From the NCBI GenBank assembly GCA_020633435.1, contig JACKDP010000002.1, positions 820,001-884,000 of the forward strand: a stretch of DNA of 64,000 nt, read 5' to 3'. A program made the position numbers and the translations under genes. The DNA comes from Myxococcales bacterium. GTDB taxonomy: Bacteria > Myxococcota_A > Bradymonadia > UBA7976 > UBA1532. Under the pieces are notes generated by a model. The model ran no database searches. It was not told the origin of the DNA and was given only the letters and a program-made list of their open reading frames with translations. Positions 26,839 through 35,491 of the stretch are shown here, piece by piece (position 1 is the stretch's first letter; each line of letters opens with the position of its first letter).

Positions 26839-27726
26839 CTACAGCGAGGCGGAGAGGGTGAAGGCGAGCTGCGTCTCGTCGCGGTGGACGAAGAAGGTGT
26901 TCACCACGCCATCGCGCAGGACGTTGCCGCCCTGCTCGACGGAGACGCCGAGGTCGAAGACGGAGTAGCCGTAGCCGACGTGGGCCTCCCAGTCATACTG
27001 CTGGTACCACACGCCCTGGTCGCTGGCGTCGGACTCGTAGCTCTCGCGGGAGTCGTACTTGCGCACGTAGTTCGTGCCCGCGCCGACGCCCACCCCGACC
27101 CGCCCGTAGGTCTTCGAGTCGAGGATGGCGTAGTCGATGCCGGCCGAGAGGCCGGTGTCGAGCTGCGTGTTCATGCCACCCGACCGGCCCGCCCGCTCGG
27201 CGAACTCGTGGAACCGGTAGCGGAACCGAGGGCCGCCGGCGACCGTGAGGCCGGCGACGGGCTCGAAGGCGAAGCCGAGGCGCACCTGGGGCGCGAGGTA
27301 GAGGTCCTGCACCCGGCTCGTCCGGGAGGTGGGCAGGAAGACGGAGGCCTCCTGGGTGAGGGAGAGCTTCGCGTCAGCCCCGAAAGACACGGGGGTCTTC
27401 CAGGCGAAGCCGACCTGCGTGTCCTGCAGGTCGACCCCCGACTCGTCCGGCTCGGCGACGAAGAGCTGCCGCAGACCGGCGCCCAGGAAGACCGTCCCGC
27501 CCTTGAAGACCTCGCCGCGGACCCGGAGGCCGTAGAGCAGCAGCTGGTCGTTCGCCGGATCCTCGTCCACCACCGCCAGCATGCGAAACTGGCTGGAGAG
27601 GGTGGTCTTCACCGGCAGATCGAGGCCCGCCTGGGCGTCGGTCTCCGGCTCGGCATCCGGGCCCTGGGCGTAGGCGGTGCCGGCGAGGCACAGCCCGAGG
27701 CCGAGGGCGATCGCGGGGCGCTTCAT
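26839..27726 (-). CDS. Outer-membrane beta-barrel protein
   Basis: 295 residues. A signal peptide (MKRPAIALGLGLCLAGTAYAQ) and a repeated pattern of alternating hydrophobic/polar strands (SSQFRMLAVVDEDP, LLLYGLRVRGEVF, GRVGVGVGAGTNYVRKY, LAFTLSASL) indicate a barrel of about twelve strands; the C-terminal residue is Leu after alternating hydrophobics rather than the usual Phe. The start codon lies one base after the stop of the upstream protease gene, so translation is coupled. It could be an export route or anchor for the protease lipoprotein; that is inference. No family name is assigned. Confidence 0.82.
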   Translation of the reverse strand: MKRPAIALGLGLCLAGTAYAQGPDAEPETDAQAGLDLPVKTTLSSQFRMLAVVDEDPANDQLLLYGLRVRGEVFKGGTVFLGAGLRQLFVAEPDESGVDLQDTQVGFAWKTPVSFGADAKLSLTQEASVFLPTSRTSRVQDLYLAPQVRLGFAFEPVAGLTVAGGPRFRYRFHEFAERAGRSGGMNTQLDTGLSAGIDYAILDSKTYGRVGVGVGAGTNYVRKYDSRESYESDASDQGVWYQQYDWEAHVGYGYSVFDLGVSVEQGGNVLRDGVVNTFFVHRDETQLAFTLSASL

Positions 27727-27727
27727 C

Positions 27728-30700
27728 TCAGAACCCCACGAAGTTGTTGAAGTACTCGTAGTACGCCAGCAGGATCTTCAGCCCGTAGTTGTCCAGGTCG
27801 GGGTCGGCCCCGGCGTTGAGCGACTCGTTGTACTCCCGCAGGTACTGGTAGCTGACGGGGCTGCGCGAGGCGCGGGCCACCAGGTGCCAGTTGCGGTCCG
27901 GCAGGTACGTGTAGACGTACAGCTCGCTGTCGTACACGAAGGTCTGCTGGGGGTTGTCGACGCGGGTCGCGTAGTCGATGGCGGCGTCGCCGTAGGCCTC
28001 ACGCAGCTCCATCTCGTTCTCGTACCGCTCGATGGCGATGCGCTCCTTCGTCTCGATGGAGCCCACCAGGTTGGTGTTGCTCGTCGAGGCGAAGATGGCC
28101 AGCGCGTAGTACTTGAACCAGGCGAAGGTGTCGTAGTTGGCGCCCAGCATGTTGTCGAGCACGCGCTGGCTCAGGGCCAGGTTCTGCGAGCCGAAGGGCG
28201 CGTCCCACATGGAGACGTAGGCCGCCACGTTGGGGCTGTAGTAGATGTCCTGCAGGTCCATGTAGGCGACCGTGCTGAACAGCTTGTCGATGATGATGCC
28301 CAGCCGGAGGATGTCCCCGTAGAAGGGGTCGTACTCGGTCTGGTAGTTGCGGAAGCTGGCCGGCTGGTTGATGACCGCGTCGTAGAAGGCCATGGTCATG
28401 CCGATGGACGCCGAGATGTCGTTGTAGAAGTCGACGGCGATCTCGTCGTACTCGGGGTCCGTCAGCACGGTGCCGCCGCCCACCTGATCGAGGCGCTTGA
28501 GCGTCTCCTGCACGCCGCCGCCGCCCCAGTCGAAGATGCCCAGGTGCCACATGCGCTGGATGTCGAACATGGCGCCGTAGACCGAGCCCACGTAGCTGGA
28601 GGTGTCCCAGAACTTCCGGTAGGCGCGGCGGTTGCGCAGGTTGTAGAGCCAGTCGTACTGCTCGATGGCGTTGAGGGTGATCTGGGCCGGGGTGATGCCC
28701 AGGTCGTGGGCGCGGCACAGGGGCGACAGGATGCGGTGCTCGTCGGTGCAGTACAGGATGTCCTGCTGCATCGCCTCGGCGCGCACGTCGTCGCCGCCGT
28801 AGATCCACTTGAGGGCCCACTCATCGTACTGGCCGTAGCCGCGGCTCGAGCCGGCCTCTTCCCACGCCGTCACGTAGTCCATGATCGAGGCCGACACCTC
28901 GCCCTCGCGCATGTGCTTGCCGTCGACGGAGCCGTAGAAGTTGTGGCGCAGGCTCAGGTTGTGGCCGAACTCGTGGATGGCCACGTGGAAGACCACCGCC
29001 TCGATGATGCGGTCGCTGTACTCCTTGTCGGACTCCCAGGTGAACCCGCTGCCGCGCTGTACGCAGCGGCGAGCGCCCATGGCGATGGCGTTGATCGCGT
29101 CGTTGGGATCGAAGGTGTAGATGCTCTTGGTCGAGAACAGGAAGTCCTTGAGGTGCTGCAGCTCCGCGTGGTTCTTGCGCCAGTCGCGCATGTTCTGCGT
29201 GAAGCCGAGCTGGGCCTCGATGCCCTCGCGGGTGTAGAGCGCCTGGGCGCCGAAGGGGTTCTTGCCCGCCATGACGTCCTGCATGGCGTTCTGGAATTCG
29301 CCTTCCTTCTGCTGCATCTCCTGGAGCATCTGGAAGGGCACCTGGTCGGTCCGGTACACGAAGCGGTTCCACGGCGGGTAGCTGTAGCGCAGCTCGCCCA
29401 GGACCTTGTGGTAGTCGTCGCGGAAGCCGTCACGCAGCGGCTGGGGCACGAAGTCGTCGGCGCTGCCGTCGGCCCCGTCCTCCAGGTCCATCACGCGGCG
29501 CATCTCGGCGAAGAGCTGCGTGTTGAGGCGCGGGGACTGCTTGCACTCGGTCTCGGTCTGGCTGCGCACGGCGTCACAGCTCTCGCCGCCGCTCGCCTCG
29601 CACTCGTTCTTGGCGCCCTCGGCGATGAGGGCGCAGCGCACGGGATCGCCGGGGGCCACGGTGGCGCCCTCGGTGCAGACGGTCTCCTCCCAGGCCTTGT
29701 CCGCCTCGGGCTTGAGCAGGCCGCCGTGCTGCTCCAGGTAGTCCTGGATGTAGAAGCGGTAGCGGTCCAGGCCCACGTTGTAGAGGTTGGTGGTGGCGCT
29801 GATGATCTCGCCGGTGCGGGGGTCGCTGATGCTCGGGCCGTAGCCCAGCAGGCCGGTGGTGGTGTCGATGCTGTGGTGCCACACCACGAAGCTGTAGCGC
29901 GGATCCCCGAAGGTCGGGCGCTGGCAGTCGTCGGGGATGGCCTCGTCCTTGCCCTGGTTGAGGCAGTCGCGGAAGTCGAACCGCAGCGTGGCGCCGGCCT
30001 CGGCCATGACGGCGTTGGTCAGCTCGCGGATCTCCGTCCACATGGGCTTGAAGGCCTCGGGGAAGCCCTCGTGGAAGTAGAAGACGACCGGGTCGTTCTC
30101 GGGGCGGTTCGGGTTCCAGCGGTGCAGCAGGTTGACGTTGCCCACCAGGCCGGTGTCGTGGTCGCGGAAGGTGTTGGCCACCTGGAAGGCGCCGTACTTC
30201 TTGTTGACCAGATCCTTCTCGTCGATGATCTGGGGCACGAAGTCGCTCTCGCCGCGGCGGAACAGCGCGAAGTGGTACTGGACGTTGCCGGTCTGGGCGT
30301 CGCGCTCGTAGAGGTGCAGCAGATCGGTGCACACCCAGCCCAGCCAGTTCAGCTGGTAGGTCACGTCGATCGTGAAGCCGAGGGACTGGGCGCTCTCGTC
30401 CCACTCGAAGCTGTCAGGCACCAGGTTCGACGACAGGGGCACCGCGCAGAGGTTGGCGTAGAGCCCGTACACCCACAGGAGCTGGCTGGCCGGCTCCATG
30501 CTGGTGTTCTCGAAGTCCACCTTGAAGTTCTGGCGGTCGCGCCACGGCTTCTCGGTGTTCTCCTCGAGGTAGTTGGTGCGCTCGCCGTCCAGGCTCTCGC
30601 GCAGCTTGATGTCGACGTGCTTGCCGGCGAACTCGAAGAGCACGCGCTCGGCCTGGGTGGCCAGGTCGTCGTTGGGATCCTCGGGATCGTCGCGCTGGAT

Positions 30701-31006
30701 GCTGCGGCCGTCGAGGATCTGCAGGCCCGACTCCTGGAAGCGGAGCTTGACGTACTTCAGCTCGCCCTCGAGGCCGGGGAAGACCACGTCGCCCATCACG
30801 TTGGGGGACGAGGACTTGACCGTCGTGACCTTGAAGAGCCAGCCCTCGTCGGTGGAGCCCTCGACGAGCGGGTTGGGGGCCGTCAGCGACGACTTGGTGA
30901 GGTAGACCGCCTCGTCGTCGAGCCCGTTGCGGATCGGCCGGTGGTCGACGCAGGCGCTCAGGAGCGCGCTGGCCGCCACGGCGATGAGGATACGCTTGCC
31001 GTTCAT
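27728..31006 (-). CDS. Zinc-dependent metalloprotease lipoprotein (met-zincin, DUF4953/DUF5117-like)
   Basis: 1092 residues. ATG 31006 is chosen because GGGAGAG lies nine bases upstream; another ATG three codons earlier is possible. The lipoprotein signal ends LLSACVDH. The catalytic motif HEFGHNLSLRHNF near residue 675 is an extended zinc site (H-E-x-x-H-x5-H-N) as in the met-zincin family usually annotated DUF4953, with the DUF5117-like region before it. The C-terminal ~400 residues are aromatic-rich. Family function is poorly known; extracytoplasmic peptide breakdown is likely. Middle gene of a three-gene operon: lipoprotein, protease, barrel. Long antisense frames here are shadows. Confidence 0.87.
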   Translation of the reverse strand: MNGKRILIAVAASALLSACVDHRPIRNGLDDEAVYLTKSSLTAPNPLVEGSTDEGWLFKVTTVKSSSPNVMGDVVFPGLEGELKYVKLRFQESGLQILDGRSIQRDDPEDPNDDLATQAERVLFEFAGKHVDIKLRESLDGERTNYLEENTEKPWRDRQNFKVDFENTSMEPASQLLWVYGLYANLCAVPLSSNLVPDSFEWDESAQSLGFTIDVTYQLNWLGWVCTDLLHLYERDAQTGNVQYHFALFRRGESDFVPQIIDEKDLVNKKYGAFQVANTFRDHDTGLVGNVNLLHRWNPNRPENDPVVFYFHEGFPEAFKPMWTEIRELTNAVMAEAGATLRFDFRDCLNQGKDEAIPDDCQRPTFGDPRYSFVVWHHSIDTTTGLLGYGPSISDPRTGEIISATTNLYNVGLDRYRFYIQDYLEQHGGLLKPEADKAWEETVCTEGATVAPGDPVRCALIAEGAKNECEASGGESCDAVRSQTETECKQSPRLNTQLFAEMRRVMDLEDGADGSADDFVPQPLRDGFRDDYHKVLGELRYSYPPWNRFVYRTDQVPFQMLQEMQQKEGEFQNAMQDVMAGKNPFGAQALYTREGIEAQLGFTQNMRDWRKNHAELQHLKDFLFSTKSIYTFDPNDAINAIAMGARRCVQRGSGFTWESDKEYSDRIIEAVVFHVAIHEFGHNLSLRHNFYGSVDGKHMREGEVSASIMDYVTAWEEAGSSRGYGQYDEWALKWIYGGDDVRAEAMQQDILYCTDEHRILSPLCRAHDLGITPAQITLNAIEQYDWLYNLRNRRAYRKFWDTSSYVGSVYGAMFDIQRMWHLGIFDWGGGGVQETLKRLDQVGGGTVLTDPEYDEIAVDFYNDISASIGMTMAFYDAVINQPASFRNYQTEYDPFYGDILRLGIIIDKLFSTVAYMDLQDIYYSPNVAAYVSMWDAPFGSQNLALSQRVLDNMLGANYDTFAWFKYYALAIFASTSNTNLVGSIETKERIAIERYENEMELREAYGDAAIDYATRVDNPQQTFVYDSELYVYTYLPDRNWHLVARASRSPVSYQYLREYNESLNAGADPDLDNYGLKILLAYYEYFNNFVGF

Positions 31007-31023
31007 GGTTGCCATCTCTCCCA

Positions 31024-33546
31024 TCACCGCCACATGTCCACCTGGACGGCGCGACCGTTGACCGTGACGAAGCTCACGCGGTTGGTGAGCGAGGCCACCC
31101 CGTCGAGCACGTTGCCGTTGTCGGAGTAGTTGAAGACGATCTCGCACTCGCGGTAGGCGTCGACGCCCTGCTCGGCCGCGTAGGCGGCGATCTTCTCGCG
31201 CAGGTCGTCGCCGTAGGCGATGGAGAGGCCGGGGCAGAGGTTGACGGGGAGCTTGAAGCCACCCTGGGCCACGCGCCCGATGCGGTTGTCGGCCTCGACG
31301 TAGACCAGCAGGCCGTTCTCGCGGCCGAACAGGCGCACGACGCTCGCCGGCACCCACTCATACCGCTCGCCGCGGATCTGGCGCAGGTAGCCGTTTCGGT
31401 CCTCGATGGGATCGCCGGGCACCGTCAGGCGGACGAGGCCGCGGCGGCCCTGGTCGTTGATGGTGGTGAGCTGGACGTCGATGGTGCCGAGCTTGCGGTC
31501 GAACTCGCCCAGGCGCACACCGTCGCCGCCGAGGGCGAACGGGTTGGTGCCGGGATCCATGCGGGCGAGGTCGATGCCGAAGTAGGGGTACTTCGGCTGG
31601 CCGAAGCCGATGGGCTCGCGCAGCTCCTCGTTCCAGGCGTTGAAGATGCCGTCGATCTCGCTGTAGCCGCGGCCGATGGTCACGGCCGTGACGGCGCCGT
31701 AGTTGAGGCTGTACTGCACCACCAGGCGGTAGGGCACGTCCTCGTGGATGAAGCTGGCGTAGCCGATGACCCACTTGCGGTCGTCGGTGTTGCGGAAGGC
31801 CTTGTAGGACAGGCGGGGATCGGCGAGGCCGTGGGTGAACGCGTCGATGACGGTGTCCACGAAGGGCTCGATGATCCAGGTGGGCTCCACGACGCGGGGA
31901 TCGACGACGGCCCGCTCCTCGGGGGTCAGGCTGTCCCAGACGGCGCGGATCTCGGCGATGACCGTGTTGTTCCAGTTCTCGCGGCCGCTGGGGCCGTCCC
32001 AGAAGAGCTGCTCGATGGGCTGGGGCTCCTCCGACAGGCTGTCGGGCACGTCGATCTGCATGGCCAGCAGGGGGTGCAGCGGGGCCGGCTCGACGGGGGG
32101 ATCCTCGGGGTCCACCGGGGGATCCTCAGGATCGACCGGGGGATCCATCGGGTCCACCGGGGGATCCTCGGGATCGACCGGGGGATCCATGGGATCGACC
32201 GGGGGATCCATGGGGTCGCCGGTGCCGGCGCCCTCGTCGGCCTGGGGCACGTGCACGGCGGCGCGCAGGCGCTCGCGCAGGCGGATGCGGTAGTTCCAGG
32301 CGAGGGTCTTGGGCACGAACTCGGCCACGGGGGCGTTGAGGGAGCGGGTGAACGTCATGCCCGTCAGCTCATCGCTGTCGAGGGGGCGCTCGCCGTCGGC
32401 GTAGACCGGGTTCTCGGAGATCTTGCGCTGGAACTCGATGTCGACGCCGTTGAACTCGACGCTCACGCCGTCGCGCTGGGCGTAGACGTTGTAGCCCACG
32501 CGATCGAGGGTGCGCTGGTCCTCGGCGCCGATGCAGTCCCGCTTGAACTGGGCCCAGGTCGTCGTCCGCGACAGGTCGACGTTGCAGCCGGCCTTGGCGA
32601 GGCTGGTGAAGGTGGGGGCGTAGACGTCGCTCTCCTCGCGGCCGAAGGCGAAGCTCGAGCGGATCTCGAAGGGCGCGATGCGCACCGGCGAGATGAGCAC
32701 GAACTCCACCTGGCCCTCGGCCGAGAAGGCCATCACGACCTCGGAGTCGATGAAGTAGAGCTGGGTGCTCTGCCGGACCTCCTGGGCCTCCTCGCTCTGG
32801 TAGAAGGTGTTGCAGATCTTGGTGGCCACGCAGTCGTAGGCCGGGTCCACCGTCTCCTGGAAGAAGGTGTGCCGGACCGCGCGGTACATGCGGTTGATGT
32901 TGTCGTTGTTGAGCCAGGCGGTGGGCTTGTTCCCCTGCTCGGCGCGGCTCGTGTACTGGTCGAGCTCCTGGTCGCCGATGCGCACCCGCTCACGCAGCTT
33001 GATGGTGACGGGGACGTCGACGGCCATGCCCTCGGCGTCCACGTCCGGGAAGCTGCAGTTCATGTTGCCGAGGTACTGGGAGTAGGCCACCAGGTCGGTG
33101 AGGAGGCGCGTCTCGGTGTCGATGAACGCGATGACCTCGTCGACCGGGCCCCAGGTGAGGGCGTTGGAGTAGACGGTGGGATCGCAGAACTTGCCGTCCT
33201 CGGGGCGCCCGACGAGCTGGTCGGCGTGGGTCGGGGTGCCGTCCTCGTTGCGGATGGGCACCCGGCCGACGGAGTTGTCCGGCACGATGGGCGCGACCAC
33301 CATGCCCTGTACCATCTCCTCGTTCTCCCGCTCGGAACAGAAGCGAGCCCGGCCGGCGTTGTCGTCCACGCCCGCCGTGCTCCCGAAGTTCTGCTCCCCC
33401 TCCGGGACGAACGGGGCCGTCCGGGTGTCGCCGTTGCGCTGACCCGGATCGGTGTTGTCGGGCGTGTAGATCTGGTTGGGGCCGTCCTCGCAGCCAGCAG
33501 CGAACGCCACCAGCACCGCGAGCAGCGGCGCGACTGTCCTGCGCAT
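31024..33546 (-). CDS. Large lipoprotein with Asp-Pro repeat linker
   Basis: 840 residues. The start at ATG 33546 has GGGAGG just upstream; the lipoprotein signal is LLAVLVAFAAGCED. Two globular parts (residues ~40-440 and ~490-840) are joined by six tandem heptads of D-P-[ME]-D-P-P-V. The globular parts contain paired Cys residues and Tyr/Phe-rich strands, but no catalytic motif. The gene is followed 17 bases later by the met-zincin lipoprotein, so it may be its partner or substrate carrier. No family recognised. A long 5' leader (about 115 bases) is predicted from the promoter upstream. Confidence 0.82.
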   Translation of the reverse strand: MRRTVAPLLAVLVAFAAGCEDGPNQIYTPDNTDPGQRNGDTRTAPFVPEGEQNFGSTAGVDDNAGRARFCSERENEEMVQGMVVAPIVPDNSVGRVPIRNEDGTPTHADQLVGRPEDGKFCDPTVYSNALTWGPVDEVIAFIDTETRLLTDLVAYSQYLGNMNCSFPDVDAEGMAVDVPVTIKLRERVRIGDQELDQYTSRAEQGNKPTAWLNNDNINRMYRAVRHTFFQETVDPAYDCVATKICNTFYQSEEAQEVRQSTQLYFIDSEVVMAFSAEGQVEFVLISPVRIAPFEIRSSFAFGREESDVYAPTFTSLAKAGCNVDLSRTTTWAQFKRDCIGAEDQRTLDRVGYNVYAQRDGVSVEFNGVDIEFQRKISENPVYADGERPLDSDELTGMTFTRSLNAPVAEFVPKTLAWNYRIRLRERLRAAVHVPQADEGAGTGDPMDPPVDPMDPPVDPEDPPVDPMDPPVDPEDPPVDPEDPPVEPAPLHPLLAMQIDVPDSLSEEPQPIEQLFWDGPSGRENWNNTVIAEIRAVWDSLTPEERAVVDPRVVEPTWIIEPFVDTVIDAFTHGLADPRLSYKAFRNTDDRKWVIGYASFIHEDVPYRLVVQYSLNYGAVTAVTIGRGYSEIDGIFNAWNEELREPIGFGQPKYPYFGIDLARMDPGTNPFALGGDGVRLGEFDRKLGTIDVQLTTINDQGRRGLVRLTVPGDPIEDRNGYLRQIRGERYEWVPASVVRLFGRENGLLVYVEADNRIGRVAQGGFKLPVNLCPGLSIAYGDDLREKIAAYAAEQGVDAYRECEIVFNYSDNGNVLDGVASLTNRVSFVTVNGRAVQVDMWR
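32096..32221. repeat. Six tandem 21-bp repeats encoding D-P-x-D-P-P-V
   Basis: Six consecutive 21-base units of the form GGGGGATCC(T/A)(C/T)... lie inside the lipoprotein gene; units differ at a few positions, encoding Met or Glu at position three. The unit is a multiple of three, so copy-number change would alter only the length of an acidic Pro-rich spacer. Not a CRISPR array: no spacers. Confidence 0.9.
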
Positions 33547-33668
33547 GCGCCTCCCTCCCTGTTCATGTCTCATGGGCGCGAATCCCCCACGCGGGCGCGA
33601 TGCCCGGAACGTCAGCTTCCGCACGGCGAGGGCTCAGACCCCCCGCCAGTCAGCGGAAAAATCGCCGC

Positions 33669-33697
33669 ACTATAGGGCGTGCCGGGCCCGTGTGCAA
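33669..33697 (-). promoter_or_regulatory. Predicted sigma-70-type promoter of the lipoprotein-protease-barrel operon
   Basis: Read on the minus strand: TTGCAC (33692-33697), 17-base spacer, TATAGT (33669-33674, five of six consensus). The start codon is at 33546, so the leader is about 115 bases. It is the best-formed promoter on this strand and lies in the 173-base gap after the acyl-CoA dehydrogenase gene. Confidence 0.5.
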
Positions 33698-33719
33698 AAG
33701 GCGATCCCGGGCCGGGGCG

Positions 33720-35348
33720 TTAGAAGTGTCGCGCTGTGTCGAGCAACCAGGGGAGTCCGGGAGGAATGGGATCCTCGTGAGCCAGATCGAGGAGGGCGAG
33801 GGCCTGCCAGGTGACGCTCAGGCGGTCGACGACGCCGCGCACCTCCCAGGCGGCCTCCTCGGCCGGCAGGCCCAGCAGGCGCGCGACCTGCCCCTGGTCG
33901 ACCTCGACGCGGGCCGCCAGCGCCTGCCGCTCGGCGCTCGGCGGGGCGGCCGCGAGCCGCGCGGCGGCATGGGCGAAGAAGGCCTCGTGCAGCCGGTAGC
34001 GGTGCAGGTCCTTCAACACCTGGGCGCAGAGGACGTTGTGGGTGCCCTCCCAGCTCTCGCAGACGATGGCGTCGCGGTAAAGCCGCGGAAGGACAGAGAA
34101 ATCCTCGATGGCCCCGTTGCCCCCCAGCACCTCGATGCCGTCGTGGATGACGGCCGTGCTGCGGATGGAGGTCCAGTACTTGTTCATGTTGACCACGAGG
34201 CGGAAGAGGGCCTCGTCGGCGCGGCTGCCCTGCCCCAGCTCGATGCGATCGGCCAGGGCGGCGAGGGCGAAGGTGCCGGCGGTGCCCCCCTGCGTCTCGG
34301 CCTCGATGCGCGCGAGGGTGCGGGCGACGAGGGGGAACCGGTCGATGGGCTGGCCGAAGGCGCGGCGGTGGGCCGCGTAGGCCGTGGCCTCGTGCTGCAC
34401 GCGCCGCATGGAGCCGGTGGAGGCGATGGCGTTGTACAGGCGGCTGGTGTTGAGGACGATCTCCACCACCGCCTTGAAGCCGCCCTCCGCGGCGACGGGC
34501 CAGGCCACGGCGTCGTGGAAGTCAGCCTCGCCGCTGGCCATGCTGCGGGTGCCGAGCTTGTACTTGAGGCGGCGGACGAAGACGCCGTTCGGCTGGCCAT
34601 CGGGCAGGCGCCGCGGCACGACGAAGGCCCCCAGGCCCGGGGTGCCGGCGGGGGCGCCGTCGGGCCGCGCCGTCATCAGGTAGAGATCGGCGTCGATGAC
34701 CGAGCAGAACCACTTCTCGCCGTTGATGCGCCAGGTGCCATCGGCCGCCGGGGTGGCGACGCAGGCGTTGGCGCCGACGTCGGAGCCCCCCTGGATCTCG
34801 GTGAGGAACTGGGCGCCGTGGTAGTGGTCGGGGTGGCCGCGGTCGGTGCGCAGCAGGCCGGGCAGGAAGCGGTCGCGGACGGCGGCCGGGGCGCGGCGCT
34901 GCAGGATCTTGATGAGGCCCGCCGTGCAGGCGAGCGGGCAGAGGTGGCCGCCCTCGCCGTTCTGGCTGAAGAGCCAGGCGTAGGCGAGCTGGACGGTCTC
35001 CTGGCCGGGCGTCGCGTAGCGCGCCATGACGCCGGTGCGGTAGACGCGCTCGCCGATGACGTCGTAGGCGGGGTGGAAGACCACCTCCTCGGTGCGGCGG
35101 CCGATGCCGTCGAAGCGCCGCAGGACGGGCAGGTGCTCGTCGCGGTTCGTCTCGCAGACGAGGGCGTCGAGCAGGCCCGCGCACTCGGCGCCGAAGGCCG
35201 AGAGGCCGGGGGCCTCGGCGGCCAGGCGATCGGCGCCCAGGTGGTGGGCCAGCACGCGCTGGAAGAAGGGATCGGCGTCGTAGAAGTTGCTGGGCTTCGC
35301 CTCTCGCCAGGCGGCGAGGTCGGCCCGCGCGTCGTCGTGGGTCTTCAT
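33720..35348 (-). CDS. Acyl-CoA dehydrogenase, AidB-like
   Basis: 542 residues, longer than the ~380 of classical acyl-CoA dehydrogenases and close to AidB-type proteins. It would oxidise an acyl-CoA or act in alkylation stress with FAD. Seen: TEIQGGSDVGAN in the middle domain, KWFCSVIDADLYLMTARPDG, the C-terminal helical domain with GIEVLGGNGAIEDFS, and CESWEGTHNVL where AidB and isovaleryl-CoA dehydrogenases have the W-E-G-T box. ATG 35348 is preferred over a GTG six codons earlier. There is no Shine-Dalgarno, but TATCAT ends six bases before the ATG, suggesting a leaderless mRNA. Divergent from the kinase gene; substrate unknown. Confidence 0.9.
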   Translation of the reverse strand: MKTHDDARADLAAWREAKPSNFYDADPFFQRVLAHHLGADRLAAEAPGLSAFGAECAGLLDALVCETNRDEHLPVLRRFDGIGRRTEEVVFHPAYDVIGERVYRTGVMARYATPGQETVQLAYAWLFSQNGEGGHLCPLACTAGLIKILQRRAPAAVRDRFLPGLLRTDRGHPDHYHGAQFLTEIQGGSDVGANACVATPAADGTWRINGEKWFCSVIDADLYLMTARPDGAPAGTPGLGAFVVPRRLPDGQPNGVFVRRLKYKLGTRSMASGEADFHDAVAWPVAAEGGFKAVVEIVLNTSRLYNAIASTGSMRRVQHEATAYAAHRRAFGQPIDRFPLVARTLARIEAETQGGTAGTFALAALADRIELGQGSRADEALFRLVVNMNKYWTSIRSTAVIHDGIEVLGGNGAIEDFSVLPRLYRDAIVCESWEGTHNVLCAQVLKDLHRYRLHEAFFAHAAARLAAAPPSAERQALAARVEVDQGQVARLLGLPAEEAAWEVRGVVDRLSVTWQALALLDLAHEDPIPPGLPWLLDTARHF

Positions 35349-35491
35349 GGCGGCATGATACTGCACGGCGCGCCCGGCGCACCCCCTTGCGGGCGGGCCC
35401 GCACACGGCGCGGCCGCGGGGCGCGCCCCGGCGGTTGCTCGCCCTGCCCGGGTGTGCGACCTTCAACCAGGATGTCCCGGTCGAGTGCACG

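Noticed and set aside
32096..32221. Regular 21-bp repeats as a possible CRISPR or regulatory iteron array
   Set aside because: Units are directly adjacent with no spacers, lie in frame in a lipoprotein gene and encode a D-P-x-D-P-P-V linker.
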